Part shown: piece after piece, positions 43,919-54,025 of the stretch | How the letters are laid out: the number at the start of each line of letters is the position of its first letter | Numbering within the stretch: position 1 is the first letter of the stretch | Position numbers and translations under genes: made by a program | Notes under the pieces: model-generated | The model's database searches: none | Seen by the model: the letters and a program-made list of their open reading frames with translations, nothing else | What the model was told of the DNA's origin: nothing | Origin: Microvirga aerophila | Lineage (GTDB): Bacteria > Pseudomonadota > Alphaproteobacteria > Rhizobiales > Beijerinckiaceae | Assembly: GCF_003332305.1 (NCBI RefSeq) | Contig: NZ_QOIO01000034.1 | Coordinates: 1 to 64,000 of the forward strand | Reading direction: 5' to 3' | Length of the DNA: 64,000 nucleotides

Positions 43919-45217
43919 ATGCCCTTCGAATCCCTGTCTGCCGATACGTCGTTAGTCCAGCCCGAGGCCGAGCTCTCGGCCGGACCTGCTCCGCGCCACC
44001 GCACCGTAGGCGTGCGGGTCGGCTCCGTCATGGTGGGCGGAGGCGCACCGGTCGTCGTGCAGTCGATGACGAACACCGACACGGCGGACGTGGACGGGAC
44101 TGTCGCCCAGGTGGCGGCGCTGGCCCGAGCCGGGTCCGAGATCGTGCGCATCACCGTGGACCGAGACGAGGCGGCAGCCGCCGTGCCGAAGATCCGCGAG
44201 CGGCTCGACCGCCTCGGCGTCAGCGTGCCGCTCGTAGGCGACTTCCACTATATCGGCCATCAGCTCCTGGCGGATCACCCGGCCTGCGCCGAAGCCCTCG
44301 ACAAATACCGGATCAATCCCGGCAATGTGGGCTTCAAGGACAAGAAGGACCGGCAGTTCGCCGCCATCGTCGAAATGGCCATCCGCTACGGCAAAGCCGT
44401 GCGCATCGGCGCCAACTGGGGCTCCCTTGACCAGGAGCTCCTCACCCACTTCATGAACCGGAACGCCGCTTCGGCCGCCCCGCGGGACATGCGCTGGGTG
44501 ACCCGCGAGGCGATGATTCAGTCGGCTCTCCTGTCGGCGGCCCGCGCCGAGGAGATCGGCCTGAACCGGGACAGGATCATCCTGTCGGCCAAGGTCTCGG
44601 CCGTGCAGGATCTGATCGCCGTGTACCAGGAGCTGGCCCGCCGCTCCGATTACGCCATCCATCTGGGCCTCACCGAAGCCGGCATGGGCTCGAAAGGCAT
44701 CGTGGCCTCCTCGGCTGCCATCGGCATCCTGCTCCAGCAGGGCATCGGCGACACGATCCGCTTCTCCCTCACGCCGGAGCCGGGGGGAGACCGCACCGTC
44801 GAGGTGAAGACCGCCCAGGAACTGCTGCAGACCATGGGCTTTCGCACCTTCGTGCCGCTCGTGGCCGCCTGCCCGGGCTGCGGACGCACCACCTCGTCGG
44901 TGTTCCAGGAGCTCGCGCGGGACATCCAGTCGTGGATTTCCACCTCCATGCCCGAATGGCGGCGCGAGTATCCAGGCGTCGAGAACTTGAACGTGGCCGT
45001 CATGGGCTGCATCGTGAACGGGCCCGGCGAGTCGAAGCATGCCAATATCGGTATTTCGCTCCCCGGAACGGGCGAGCAGCCGGCGGCCCCCGTCTTCATC
45101 GACGGCCGCAAGGCCATCACGCTTCGCGGGCCGACTCTGGCGCAGGATTTCCAGAAACTCGTGATCGACTACATCGAAAAGAATTATGGGCAGGCTGGGC
45201 GTGACGCCGCCGAATAG
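43919..45217 (+). CDS. ispG: 4-hydroxy-3-methylbut-2-enyl diphosphate synthase IspG
   Basis: IspG carries out the sixth step of the MEP isoprenoid pathway, converting MEcPP to HMBPP with a [4Fe-4S] cluster. The 432-residue protein has [17 protein letters not shown] near residue 45, [10 protein letters not shown], the cluster cysteines in [12 protein letters not shown] near 317 and [14 protein letters not shown] near 360, and the usual glutamate beside them. The ATG at 43919 is taken as start; a TTG at 43868 would add 17 residues. The ispA gene at 47968 serves the same pathway. Confidence 0.95.
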   Translation: MPFESLSADTSLVQPEAELSAGPAPRHRTVGVRVGSVMVGGGAPVVVQSMTNTDTADVDGTVAQVAALARAGSEIVRITVDRDEAAAAVPKIRERLDRLGVSVPLVGDFHYIGHQLLADHPACAEALDKYRINPGNVGFKDKKDRQFAAIVEMAIRYGKAVRIGANWGSLDQELLTHFMNRNAASAAPRDMRWVTREAMIQSALLSAARAEEIGLNRDRIILSAKVSAVQDLIAVYQELARRSDYAIHLGLTEAGMGSKGIVASSAAIGILLQQGIGDTIRFSLTPEPGGDRTVEVKTAQELLQTMGFRTFVPLVAACPGCGRTTSSVFQELARDIQSWISTSMPEWRREYPGVENLNVAVMGCIVNGPGESKHANIGISLPGTGEQPAAPVFIDGRKAITLRGPTLAQDFQKLVIDYIEKNYGQAGRDAAE

Positions 45218-45413
45218 GTGGAGTACAAGCCCTGACGAAACTCGATGGAACCCTAACATAGATTCCGTTTTAAGCTTGAGCGCGATGTGCTAGAGAGCCC
45301 GCCGCGCCAGCACCGACGGCCGCCGCGTCTCACGAGGAGGGGGCCGCCCTTCGTCGCCTCGCAACGCAGTTGAACAAGGGCCGTCCGCGGAAACATCCGC
45401 AAAGAAAATCACA

Positions 45414-47345
45414 ATGGCAGATCAACACGCCGTCGCCCCTGGTCACGCCGATTCCGTGGCTCCGGAGGCCACCTTACCGGAAAGCCATACTCATGCGGGC
45501 TTCGGGACCCTCGTGCTCGGCGCCATCGGCGTGGTCTTCGGGGACATCGGCACGAGCCCTCTCTACGCCTTCAAGGAATCCATGGCCGCGGCCGCCGGCG
45601 GCGGTCCCGTCACCCGGGACATCATCCTGGGCGTTCTGTCGCTGATCCTGTGGTCGCTCGTCTTGGTGGTGACGGCCAAATACGTCTTCATCCTCCTGCG
45701 GGCGGACAACAAGGGAGAAGGCGGAACGCTCACCCTCGTGGCCTTGGCGCAGCGCGCGATCGGGCACCGGCGGGGCTTTGTCCTTGTCCTGGGCATCGTC
45801 GGCGCGGGTCTCTTTTACGGCGATGCGGTTCTCACCCCGGCCATTTCGGTCCTGTCGGCCGTGGAAGGTTTGAAACTCGTCGCGCCGACCCTCGAAGACT
45901 ATGTGGTGCCTATTACCCTGGCGATCCTGACAGCGCTGTTTCTTGTCCAGAGCCGAGGCACAGGGCGGGTCGCGGCCTTCTTCGGACCCGTTATGCTGGT
46001 GTGGTTCGCGGCCCTGGCCCTCGCCGGAGCGCTTCACATTGCGGACGATCCGACCGTGCTGACGGCGATCAACCCGCTCCACAGCATCCTGTTCTTCTTT
46101 AATCATCCCACCGTATCGCTTGCGGTCCTTGGAGCGGTCTGTCTCGCCGTCACCGGCGCCGAGGCGCTTTATGCGGACCTCGGGCATTTCGGCGCCAAGC
46201 CGATCCGCAGCGCCTGGCTCTACCTCGTCTTTCCGGCCCTCGTGATCAACTATTTCGGCCAGGGTGCACTCGTGCTTGCCCATCCCGAAACGGCCGAATC
46301 GCCCCTGTTCCGCCTCGTGCCCGACTGGGCGCTGGTGCCCATGATCATCCTGGCGACGCTGGCCACCATCATCGCAAGCCAGGCGGTGATCACAGGCGCA
46401 TTCTCCCTCACCCGGCAGGCCGTCCAGCTCGGCATCCTGCCGCGTCTGGAGATCCGCTTCACCTCGGAGACCCACCAGGGGCAGATCTACCTGCCCAAGG
46501 TGAACATGTTCCTGCTCTTCGGCGTCATCGTGCTCGTGCTGATCTTCGGATCTTCGAGCAACCTGTCCCACGCCTACGGCGTCTCGGTTTTCGGCGCCAT
46601 GTCGGTGGACGCGATCCTGGCCATCATGGTGATCTGGAAGGGCTGGCGCTGGTCCTTGGGCGCGGCGCTCGCGCTCATGCTTCCGTTCCTGTTCATCGAC
46701 CTCGCGTTCTTCGGCGCGAATCTCCTCAAGCTGTTCACCGGCGGCTACGTGCCGGTCATCCTCGCGTCGGTTCTCATCACCATGATGTGGACCTGGGTGA
46801 AGGGAACCAACATCCTGTTCGAGAAGACTCGCAAGATCGACGTACCCTTCCTCGAACTGGTCAGGATGCTCGAGAAAAGCCCGCCGCACCGGGTGAAGGG
46901 AACCGCCGTGTTTCTCACCAGCGATCCCGATACGGCTCCGGCTGCTCTTCTCCACAACCTCAAGCACAACAAGGTGCTGCACGAGAAGAACGTGATCCTG
47001 ACCGTGTGCAGCGAAGATGTTCCGCGCGTGGAGGACGAGGACCGGGTGAGCATCGAGGATGTGGGCGACTCGTTCTGGCGGATCCGGCTGAGCTACGGCT
47101 ACATGGAAACGCCCAACATTCCGCGCGGTCTCGCGATCCTGCGCAAGCAGGGCTTCAAGTTCGACATCATGGCCACGTCGTTCTTCCTGTCGCGACGCTC
47201 CATCCGTCCGGCGGCCCATTCGGGCATGCCCCTCTGGCAGGACAAGCTGTTCATCAGCCTCGCGAAGTCGGCCAGCGACGCCACGGACTTCTTCCAGATC
47301 CCCACCGGGCGTGTGGTCGAGGTCGGCACGCAAGTGACCGTTTAA
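45414..47345 (+). CDS. kup: Low-affinity potassium transporter Kup
   Basis: Kup is a proton-coupled potassium importer. The 643-residue protein has the family opening [21 protein letters not shown] near residue 36, 12 helices, [18 protein letters not shown] near 138 and a cytoplasmic C-terminal domain from about 480. Length fits the family. The 196-nt upstream gap presumably contains the promoter, but I see no clear element there. It is followed by an acetyltransferase gene in the same direction. Confidence 0.95.
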   Translation: MADQHAVAPGHADSVAPEATLPESHTHAGFGTLVLGAIGVVFGDIGTSPLYAFKESMAAAAGGGPVTRDIILGVLSLILWSLVLVVTAKYVFILLRADNKGEGGTLTLVALAQRAIGHRRGFVLVLGIVGAGLFYGDAVLTPAISVLSAVEGLKLVAPTLEDYVVPITLAILTALFLVQSRGTGRVAAFFGPVMLVWFAALALAGALHIADDPTVLTAINPLHSILFFFNHPTVSLAVLGAVCLAVTGAEALYADLGHFGAKPIRSAWLYLVFPALVINYFGQGALVLAHPETAESPLFRLVPDWALVPMIILATLATIIASQAVITGAFSLTRQAVQLGILPRLEIRFTSETHQGQIYLPKVNMFLLFGVIVLVLIFGSSSNLSHAYGVSVFGAMSVDAILAIMVIWKGWRWSLGAALALMLPFLFIDLAFFGANLLKLFTGGYVPVILASVLITMMWTWVKGTNILFEKTRKIDVPFLELVRMLEKSPPHRVKGTAVFLTSDPDTAPAALLHNLKHNKVLHEKNVILTVCSEDVPRVEDEDRVSIEDVGDSFWRIRLSYGYMETPNIPRGLAILRKQGFKFDIMATSFFLSRRSIRPAAHSGMPLWQDKLFISLAKSASDATDFFQIPTGRVVEVGTQVTV

Positions 47346-47404
47346 GACGGCAGGCGCGTAAGGCCGTTGCCGTCGGGGCGGCCCGGTGCCACTCTTTGGC
47401 CGTC

Positions 47405-47959
47405 ATGAGTCAGACGATCGCCCTCATCCGCCCCAGCCTCGATTGGCTGCCTGCCTACGAGCAGGCCCTCGCCCGGGGCTGGTCGCCCAACACCGATCAG
47501 GATGTCAGCCGCGAACAACTGCAGCAGCTTCGGCGAAACCCCGAACGCTTCCTGCACAATCTCTATCACAGCCTTATGATCCGCCTGCCCGACGGCCGGG
47601 ATGTCCCGCGCCTGCCGGCGCACGATTTCTGGATCAGCGACGGGGAGTTCTGCGGCCGCATCGGCTTCCGGTTTCAGCGTGGGACGGAGGAGCTGCCGCG
47701 CACGGCCTACGGCCATATCGGCTACACCATCGTGCCGTGGAAGCAGCGCCGGGGCTACGCCACGCAGGCGCTGCGGCAGATCCTGCCCGTCGCCCGCCAG
47801 GAAGGCTTCTCCCGGGTGCTGGTCACCTGCGACGACGACAATGAGGCGTCCCGAAAGGTCATCCTGGCCAATGGAGGAACGCCTGCGGGAACGGTCTCCC
47901 ACGACCGCCGCCCGGGCCACGTGAAGCTCTGCTATTGGGTACCGACGCCCGAGATCTGA
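47405..47959 (+). CDS. GNAT-family acetyltransferase
   Basis: This 184-residue protein has the GNAT core: GEFCGRIGFRFQ near residue 81, HIGYTIVPWKQRRGYATQALRQ near 103 (acetyl-CoA loop Q/RxxGxA) and VTCDDDNEASRKVILANGG near 140. The pattern is that of the RimJ/RimL-like group. The substrate is unknown. The ATG at 47405 is the first that begins the family fold; upstream frame belongs to the kup region. It converges with ispA, 8 nt away. Confidence 0.88.
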   Translation: MSQTIALIRPSLDWLPAYEQALARGWSPNTDQDVSREQLQQLRRNPERFLHNLYHSLMIRLPDGRDVPRLPAHDFWISDGEFCGRIGFRFQRGTEELPRTAYGHIGYTIVPWKQRRGYATQALRQILPVARQEGFSRVLVTCDDDNEASRKVILANGGTPAGTVSHDRRPGHVKLCYWVPTPEI

Positions 47960-47967
47960 TCACGACC

Positions 47968-48894
47968 TCAAACCTGCCGCTCCACTACGAAGCGCACGGC
48001 CTCGCGCAGGGTATCGGCCTCCGGGCCGAACCCCTCCAGGGATACGTGCGCGCTCTCCACGAGGAGTTCGCATTCGCGCCGTGCTCCCTCCAGCCCCAAG
48101 AGATCCACGAGGGTAGCCTTGCCCTTCTCGAGGTCCTTGCCGGTCCGCTTGCCCAAAGCCTCGGAAGAGGATTCCCGATCCAGAATGTCGTCGGCCACCT
48201 GGAAGGCGGCGCCGAGGGCGCGGCCGTAATTCACCAGGTTCTCACGCGCCGCCGGATCCGCCCGGCCGAGGATCGCTCCGGCCTCGACCGAGAAGGTCAG
48301 GATGGCGCCTGTCTTCATCATCTGAAGCTGGCGCACGTCGATCTCCGACAGTTCGGCCGCTCCATAGCGTCCCTCCGCCGCAAGATCGAGTAGTTGCCCG
48401 CCCACCATGCCGCCGGGACCGGACGCGCGCGCGAGCCCCAGGACCAGGTCGGACCGGATGGCCGGATCCCTGTCGGTGGCCGGATCCGCCAGAACCTCGA
48501 AGGCAAGGGTCTGAAGGGCGTCACCCACGAGAATAGCCGTCGCCTCGTCGAAAGCCTTGTGCACGGTCGGGCGGCCCCGGCGCAGGTCGTCGTCGTCCAT
48601 GGACGGGAGGTCGTCATGGACCAGGGAGTAGCAGTGCAGAAGCTCGACCGCGCAGCCCGCCCGCAGGGGCCCCTCACCTTCCTGCCCCAGTAGGCGGGCG
48701 GTCTCGATGGTCAGGAAGGGCCGCAGGCGCTTGCCGCCTCCCAAGGCCCCATGCCGCATGGCGGCCATCAGACGGTCGGGCCGTGCAATCTCGCCGGGAC
48801 CCGGTTTGTCTGATAGCAAGGCCTGGAGACTTGCTTCGACGATCCCTGCGGCCCGGTTGAGCCGCTCCGTGAAAGTGTTGGTGGATGGCGTCAT
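47968..48894 (-). CDS. ispA: Farnesyl/geranyl diphosphate synthase IspA
   Basis: This 308-residue trans-prenyltransferase joins IPP units to form farnesyl diphosphate for quinones, hopanoids, carotenoids and undecaprenyl lipid. The first aspartate-rich motif is SLVHDDLPSMDDDDLRRG near residue 93, and the second is FQVADDILDRESS near 234. The KRLRPFL motif near 56 binds IPP. Its start codon overlaps the mtgA start on the opposite strand, so promoters of each gene must lie inside the other. Confidence 0.92.
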   Translation of the reverse strand: MTPSTNTFTERLNRAAGIVEASLQALLSDKPGPGEIARPDRLMAAMRHGALGGGKRLRPFLTIETARLLGQEGEGPLRAGCAVELLHCYSLVHDDLPSMDDDDLRRGRPTVHKAFDEATAILVGDALQTLAFEVLADPATDRDPAIRSDLVLGLARASGPGGMVGGQLLDLAAEGRYGAAELSEIDVRQLQMMKTGAILTFSVEAGAILGRADPAARENLVNYGRALGAAFQVADDILDRESSSEALGKRTGKDLEKGKATLVDLLGLEGARRECELLVESAHVSLEGFGPEADTLREAVRFVVERQV

Positions 48895-49684
48895 GATGGG
48901 CCTGGATTCGGACGGTGCGGCGGCCCCGTCCGGTGAGAACGCTGGTGAAAAATCCAGGCCGGGATGGACATTGCGCTCGGAAGGCTCGCGGACGCCGCTG
49001 ACGGCTTCGCGCCTCCTTCGCCGCTTCGTTCAGATCGGCCTGGGGCTCGTACTCTTATGGGTCGGCGCGGTCTTTTGGCTAGGCCTCATGTACTGGGTCG
49101 TGCCCCCGGTCTCCACGCTCATGCTCGGCCGGTGGATGATTCTGCAGCCCGTCGAGCGTGATTATGTCAGCCTGGAAGAAATATCCCCTCATCTGCCGCT
49201 TGCGGTGATGACCTCGGAGGACAGCCGGTTCTGCCAGCACGGGGGTGTGGATTGGGAGGTCCTGCGGGACGTGGTCGAAGCCGCCGACGAGGACGGTCCG
49301 TCCCGGGGCGCCTCGACCATTCCCATGCAAACCGCCAAGAACCTCTTCCTGTGGCCGAGCCGATCCTATGTGCGCAAAGGCCTTGAGCTTCCGGTAGCGC
49401 TTTACCTCGACCTGATCTGGTCGAAGCGCCGCATGATGGAGAACTATCTCAACATCGCCGAATGGGGCGAAGGCGTCTTCGGCGCGGAGGCGGCAGCCCA
49501 GCGCTATTTCCGCAAACCCGCCAAGGCCCTGACCCGCCGGGAGGCCGCCCTCCTGGCCACCGCCCTGCCCAACCCCCTCGTGCGAAACCCGGCGCGGCCG
49601 ACCCGCCGTCATCAGGCCTTGGCCGGACGGCTGCTCGCGCGCATGGAGGTGGCGGCCCCCTTCAGCGAATGCCTTAAAGGCTAG
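48893..49684 (+). CDS. mtgA: Monofunctional peptidoglycan glycosyltransferase MtgA
   Basis: MtgA polymerises lipid II into glycan strands. The 263-residue GT51 protein has one membrane helix (VQIGLGLVLLWVGAVFWLGLMY, about 46-67), the catalytic motif TSEDSRFCQHGGVDW near residue 106, GASTIPMQTAKNLFL near 140 and ENYLNIAEWGEGVFG near 183. There is no transpeptidase domain. Two ATGs (48893 and 48896) are adjacent; neither has a strong ribosome site, and both overlap the ispA start on the other strand. Confidence 0.92.
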   Translation: MMGLDSDGAAAPSGENAGEKSRPGWTLRSEGSRTPLTASRLLRRFVQIGLGLVLLWVGAVFWLGLMYWVVPPVSTLMLGRWMILQPVERDYVSLEEISPHLPLAVMTSEDSRFCQHGGVDWEVLRDVVEAADEDGPSRGASTIPMQTAKNLFLWPSRSYVRKGLELPVALYLDLIWSKRRMMENYLNIAEWGEGVFGAEAAAQRYFRKPAKALTRREAALLATALPNPLVRNPARPTRRHQALAGRLLARMEVAAPFSECLKG

Positions 49685-49823
49685 GGATGCGGGCCCGGGT
49701 TCGTGGTATATTGGGGCTAGATATTTCCCCAAATACCCTGTATGAGGCGCAACCTCATCAAGATTCAGATGTGAGCGTTCCCGGTTCGAGCGGACGCTCC
49801 GCTATTGACCGGAGACGAAGAAA

Positions 49824-50009
49824 ATGGCCGTTCCAAAGAGAAAAACGTCGCCTTCGCGGCGCGGCATGCGTCGCTCCGCCGATGCCTTGAAGGCCCCGAC
49901 CTACATCGAGGACAAGGATTCCGGCGAGCTGCGCCGCCCTCACCACATCGACCTGAAGTCCGGCATGTACCGTGGCCGTCAGGTTCTGACGGTGAAGTCG
50001 GACGCGTAA
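49824..50009 (+). CDS. rpmF: 50S ribosomal protein L32
   Basis: The 61-residue basic protein begins [17 protein letters not shown], the standard start of L32, and its length is normal for alphaproteobacteria. It lacks the four cysteines of the zinc-binding form, which is usual in this class. A clear terminator follows 25 nt downstream, so it is likely a single-gene unit. The gap from mtgA (139 nt) should contain its promoter. Confidence 0.97.
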   Translation: MAVPKRKTSPSRRGMRRSADALKAPTYIEDKDSGELRRPHHIDLKSGMYRGRQVLTVKSDA

Positions 50010-50034
50010 AAAACGCGACATGCGACAATGAGGA

Positions 50035-50060
50035 CCGGCGCCCCAAGCGCCGGTTTTTTT
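50035..50060 (+). terminator. Factor-independent terminator of rpmF
   Basis: CCGGCGC (50035-50041) and GCGCCGG (50047-50053) form a perfect 7-bp stem with a five-base loop, followed by seven T's. It ends the rpmF transcript before the EAL-type gene. Confidence 0.92.
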
Positions 50061-50222
50061 ATGCCCGCGCGTGTGCAAAAGCCTGACTTTCTCGAGAGCT
50101 TTTTAGAGATCATTAAGCCTGAGGCCTGATCCTGTTTCCTTGTTTCAGGGCATGCCGACGGTCATGAGCGTTCCAGCGCCGCCGCGCTGCCCTGGGTGAT
50201 CGTGTGTCCGAGGGTGTGAGTG

Positions 50223-51854
50223 ATGGCGACGAAGCGGCCGGGCCGGGCGGGAATTTTCAAGAGCGCATCCCGGGCTTCGCGCAAGCACACCCCCACCGGA
50301 CCGCAGGCCGCCCTGGCGACCCTCGAGGGCGTGACCTATGCGTGGGACAGGCAAACCGACGCCCTCGCCTGGGGGCCTAACGCATCCGAAGCGCTGGGCC
50401 TTGCGCCCGACGCTCTTCCCCGAACAGGCCAAGCCTTTTCCCAGATGGTGGAGCCATCCAGCGGCATGAGCCGCGACGCGGCCTTGGCGGCTGATGGCCG
50501 ATGCCAGGCTTACGACACGCGGTATGCCCTGCGTTTCGGGGCCTACAAGGTCGTCATGGTTCAGGACGCCGGGCGCTGTCTGCCGGATCCGGAGGGGAAG
50601 CCGGGCCTTGTCCGTGGGCTCCTGCGGGTCGACGCGGGGGCAAGCGCGCCGGATCTCCTGCCGGCCGCCGTGAAGGACCGCTCCGCCCTGCTTCGCCGCA
50701 TCCAGGACGACATCGACGAGGCCGTGCGCTTCTCCCATACCTGCACCCTCATCCTCGGCGCCTGCGAGGGTGACGAGGTCACCCTGGGGGAGACAACCCG
50801 AGGGCTCCGGCCGATCATGCGCCGGGGCGACCACATCGCCGCCCTTGGACCAAACCGCTTTGCCCTGATCCTTGCCTCCTGTCCGGCCAAGGAAGCGACG
50901 AACGCCATGAGACGGGTGGCCGCCCTGTTGCAGGACCTGTGCCCGGACGGTTCGCTGCATCTCGGAGCCGCCTGCTCGCCCGACCACACCTTCGAGGCGG
51001 CCAAGCTTCTTCGGTTCGCGGAAGGAGCGCTCGCGACTGCAAGCAAGCGGTCCGAGACCGCCGTGCTGCACAAAATTCGTCACAATGCCCCGGCGCAACC
51101 GAGTGGGCACGCGCCCTACGATCTCGTGGGAGCCTTGAACGACCGCCGCCTGACCCTGATCCTCCGGCCGGTCGTGGATGGATCGTCGCGCCGCCCGGCC
51201 CTGGTGCAGGGCTACGCCGGCGTGGTTGGCCGCAACGGAGGGGCGACGCCGCTCGGCAACCTTCCGGCGTTGGATCAGGCCAATCTGTCCCTCCTGGTGG
51301 ACGGGCGCATGCTGGGGCTGGCGGCGGATCACCTCGTCCAGAACCCCGAGGACCGCCTCGTCCTTCCCATTGCGCCCGCGACCCTTCAGGATCGAGAGTG
51401 GCTTCCGATGCTTGCAGCCCACCTCGGAGCCCGACCCGGCATCGCATCGCGCTTTATCGTGCAGGTTCCGGAAACGGTCCTGCTCGACACGGAAGCCGCC
51501 AAGGGCCGCCTGGACGCCATGAAGGCCCTCGGCCTGAACATCGGCGTGACGGGTTTCGGAACGGGCCATGCCTCTCAGACCGCCCTGCAGGCCCTGCCAA
51601 TCGATCTCGCGACGATCGACGGCGTGTTCATCCAGTCCCTCAAGCGCTCGACGGCCGACCGTCTCTTCGTCCGCACCTTGAGCGACATGGCGCACCATCT
51701 GGGCATCGCCACCATGGCCGAATGGGTGGACGACGCGACGACCGCCGATTGGCTCACGGCCTGGGGCGTCGACTACATGCACGGCGACCTTTTCGGCGCA
51801 GCCGAGGCAATGGTGGAGCCGCAATCGATCCTGCGGCGGCTCAAGCGCGCCTGA
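50223..51854 (+). CDS. Degenerate GGDEF/EAL protein, probably a catalytically inactive c-di-GMP receptor or regulator
   Basis: The 543-residue soluble protein has a PAS-like N-terminus, then a GGDEF domain whose signature is LGPNRF (near residue 215) instead of GGDEF. An EAL domain follows in which the EAL signature region reads VQGYAGVV (near 330). The usual DDFGTGYSSL motif is TGFGTGHASQ (near 440), without the metal-binding aspartates. Key catalytic residues of both domains are therefore missing. Such proteins can bind c-di-GMP, RNA or a protein partner instead. Contrast with the intact protein at 3865. Start ATG 50223; a GTG lies one codon earlier. Confidence 0.88.
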   Translation: MATKRPGRAGIFKSASRASRKHTPTGPQAALATLEGVTYAWDRQTDALAWGPNASEALGLAPDALPRTGQAFSQMVEPSSGMSRDAALAADGRCQAYDTRYALRFGAYKVVMVQDAGRCLPDPEGKPGLVRGLLRVDAGASAPDLLPAAVKDRSALLRRIQDDIDEAVRFSHTCTLILGACEGDEVTLGETTRGLRPIMRRGDHIAALGPNRFALILASCPAKEATNAMRRVAALLQDLCPDGSLHLGAACSPDHTFEAAKLLRFAEGALATASKRSETAVLHKIRHNAPAQPSGHAPYDLVGALNDRRLTLILRPVVDGSSRRPALVQGYAGVVGRNGGATPLGNLPALDQANLSLLVDGRMLGLAADHLVQNPEDRLVLPIAPATLQDREWLPMLAAHLGARPGIASRFIVQVPETVLLDTEAAKGRLDAMKALGLNIGVTGFGTGHASQTALQALPIDLATIDGVFIQSLKRSTADRLFVRTLSDMAHHLGIATMAEWVDDATTADWLTAWGVDYMHGDLFGAAEAMVEPQSILRRLKRA

Positions 51855-51860
51855 GGGGCG

Positions 51861-52436
51861 TCACTTGCGGGCGAGCTTGTCGAGCTTGGCCTGCATGTCG
51901 GCCATCTGGCGTTTCAGGGTCTCGAGATCGCCCGCACCCTCCGCCGGCTGCTCGGATTTTGTCTCGAGTGCGCCGCCCGGCGTCTTGGCGAAGGGCGCGA
52001 ACATGCGCATGGCATCCGTGAAGAAGCTCATGTTCTTGCGCACCTGCTCCTCCATGGCCTGGAAGGCCGAGGGGCCGAAGGCCTGGGTCATCTGGTCCCT
52101 GAGCTTCTGCTGCTCCTGGGACAGGTTGTTCATGGAGAACTCAAGGTAGCTCGGCACCAGGGCCTGAAGGCTGTCGCCGTAGAAGCGGATCAGCTGGCGC
52201 AGGACCGTCACCGGAAGGAGGTTCTGCCCCTCCTTGTTTTCCTGCTCGAAGATGATCTGCGTGAGCACGGAGCGGGTGATGTCGTCGCCGGACTTTGCGT
52301 CGTTGACGATGAAGTCCTCGCCCTTGCGCACCATTCCGGCGAGGTCCTCCAGGGTCACGTAGGTGGACGTGCCCGTATGATAGAGGCGACGATTGGCATA
52401 TTTCTTGATGACCGTCGGTTGTTTGTCCGTCGCCAT
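51861..52436 (-). CDS. phaR: Polyhydroxyalkanoate synthesis repressor PhaR
   Basis: PhaR senses polyhydroxybutyrate granules and represses phasin and pha genes. The 191-residue protein has the PHB/PHA accumulation regulator DNA-binding domain at the N-terminus (TVIKKYANRRLYHTGTSTYVTLEDLAGMVR) and the second domain SVLTQIIFEQENKEGQNLLP near residue 56. A coiled coil at the end follows. Typical length for Hyphomicrobiales. It diverges from phaA; the gap contains two copies of an 18-bp palindrome. Confidence 0.94.
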   Translation of the reverse strand: MATDKQPTVIKKYANRRLYHTGTSTYVTLEDLAGMVRKGEDFIVNDAKSGDDITRSVLTQIIFEQENKEGQNLLPVTVLRQLIRFYGDSLQALVPSYLEFSMNNLSQEQQKLRDQMTQAFGPSAFQAMEEQVRKNMSFFTDAMRMFAPFAKTPGGALETKSEQPAEGAGDLETLKRQMADMQAKLDKLARK

Positions 52437-52536
52437 GTGGTTCCAATACGTTCCCGTCGAGCCGAAATGGTCGAAAGGGCGGCGTGGCTCGATCCCGTCG
52501 TCTCAGGTTTCATCCGCCCTAATTTGATTATAGTCG

Positions 52537-52554
52537 TTTGATCGACTGATCAAA
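52537..52554. promoter_or_regulatory. Operator-like palindrome, copy 1 (phaR-phaA gap)
   Basis: TTTGATCGACTGATCAAA is a palindrome with 7-bp arms and a 4-bp centre. It lies 101 nt upstream of the phaR start. A related copy lies 95 bp away. It is a candidate binding site for a dimeric regulator. Confidence 0.6.
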
Positions 52555-52608
52555 GCGTCAAAAGTCTAAGGCGTCTCTCGAGGGGTTGGCGAGCCACGCC
52601 ATCGAGCG

Positions 52609-52649
52609 CTTGACTTCCCGCCGGCGCAAGCTTTGATCAACTCATCAAC
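52609..52649 (+). promoter_or_regulatory. Predicted phaA promoter with operator-like palindrome, copy 2
   Basis: CTTGAC (52609-52614) is a perfect alphaproteobacterial -35 box. A -10 box would be expected at 52632-52637, where the second palindrome, TTTGATCAACTCATCAAC (52632-52649), begins. It matches copy 1 at 15 of 18 positions. A protein bound there would block the -10 region of phaA. Confidence 0.5.
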
Positions 52650-52692
52650 AGGGCTGCCGCAGCGTTCGGCAACGCCAGAAGAGGAGACACGC

Positions 52693-53871
52693 ATGGCCCA
52701 AGACAGCATCGTCATCGTCGGAGCGGCGCGCACCGCCGTCGGTTCGTTCAATGGCGCCTTCGCCAACACCACCGCGCACGATCTGGGCGCCGTCGCCATC
52801 AAGGAAGCGCTCGCGCGCGCCAAGGTGGACGGTTCGGAAGTGGACGAGGTGATCCTGGGCCAGATCCTCACGGCGGCTCAAGGCCAGAACCCCGCCCGGC
52901 AGGCCGCCATGGCGGCGGGCATTCCGCACGAGAAGACCGCCTGGGGCCTCAACCAGCTCTGCGGATCGGGCCTGCGCACCGTCGCCATCGGCATGCAGCA
53001 GATCGCCAATGGCGACGCCAACATCATCGTGGCGGGCGGCCAGGAATCCATGTCCCAGGCGCCCCACGCCGCCTATATGCGCAGCGGCACCAAGATGGGC
53101 GACTTCAAGCTCGTCGACACCATGCTCAAGGACGGCCTGATGGACGCCTTCCATGGCTACCATATGGGCACCACCGCCGAGAACGTGGCCCAGCGCTGGC
53201 AGCTCACCCGCGAGGAGCAGGACCAGTTCGCCGTTGCGTCCCAGAACAAGGCCGAGGCCGCCCAGAAGGAGGGCCGCTTCAAGGACGAGATCGCGCCGGT
53301 GACGATCTCCACCCGCAAGGGCGACACCGTGGTGGACCAGGACGAATACATCCGCGCCGGCACCACCATCGACGCGGTTGCCAAGCTGCGGCCCGCCTTC
53401 TCGAAGGAAGGCACCGTCACGGCCGGCAATGCCTCGGGCATCAATGACGGCGCGGCCGCCATCGTGCTGATGACGGAAGCCGAGGCCCAGAAGCGCGGCC
53501 TGACGCCTCTCGCCCGCATCGCCTCCTGGGCGACCGCCGGCGTTGATCCGGCCATCATGGGCACCGGCCCCATCCCGTCTTCCCGCAAGGCGCTCGAGAA
53601 AGCCGGCTGGAAGGTCCAGGACCTCGACCTCGTCGAGGCCAACGAGGCCTTCGCGGCTCAGGCGCTCGCGGTCAACAAGGACATGGGCTGGGATCCGTCG
53701 ATCGTGAACGTCAATGGCGGCGCGATCGCCATCGGGCATCCCATCGGGGCGTCCGGCGGGCGTGTCCTCGTCACCCTGCTGCACGAGATGGCGCGCCGCG
53801 ACGCCAAGAAGGGTCTCGCAACGCTCTGCATCGGCGGCGGCATGGGCATCGCCATGTGCCTCGAGCGATGA
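52693..53871 (+). CDS. phaA: Acetyl-CoA acetyltransferase (beta-ketothiolase) PhaA
   Basis: PhaA condenses two acetyl-CoA to acetoacetyl-CoA, the first step of polyhydroxybutyrate synthesis. The 392-residue thiolase has the nucleophilic Cys in [11 protein letters not shown] (near residue 89), [10 protein letters not shown] (His near 348) and the second Cys in [10 protein letters not shown] near 378. Length is standard. The ATG at 52693 has a GAGGAG ribosome site; an in-frame ATG at 52633 lies before the promoter-like elements and is rejected. Confidence 0.96.
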   Translation: MAQDSIVIVGAARTAVGSFNGAFANTTAHDLGAVAIKEALARAKVDGSEVDEVILGQILTAAQGQNPARQAAMAAGIPHEKTAWGLNQLCGSGLRTVAIGMQQIANGDANIIVAGGQESMSQAPHAAYMRSGTKMGDFKLVDTMLKDGLMDAFHGYHMGTTAENVAQRWQLTREEQDQFAVASQNKAEAAQKEGRFKDEIAPVTISTRKGDTVVDQDEYIRAGTTIDAVAKLRPAFSKEGTVTAGNASGINDGAAAIVLMTEAEAQKRGLTPLARIASWATAGVDPAIMGTGPIPSSRKALEKAGWKVQDLDLVEANEAFAAQALAVNKDMGWDPSIVNVNGGAIAIGHPIGASGGRVLVTLLHEMARRDAKKGLATLCIGGGMGIAMCLER

Positions 53872-53939
53872 GCCGCGAGATTATCCAGAAAAGCATCGCG
53901 CCGGAGCTAGGCTCCACGAGCGGTCGTAAGCTATGATTC

Positions 53940-53966
53940 GAGGCGGTCCGATTTTCGGGCCGCCTC
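53940..53966 (+). terminator. Hairpin between phaA and phaB (possible attenuator)
   Basis: GAGGCGGTCCG (53940-53950) and CGGGCCGCCTC (53956-53966) form an 11-base-pair stem with one G-T pair and a short loop. No T-run follows, so it may slow rather than stop transcription, or protect the phaA end of the mRNA. It lies 69 nt after the phaA stop. Confidence 0.4.
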
Positions 53967-54025
53967 AATCACATGATGGGTCCGACAGAGACCCGCTTGA
54001 GAACGGCTCTGGGAAGGAGACAAAC

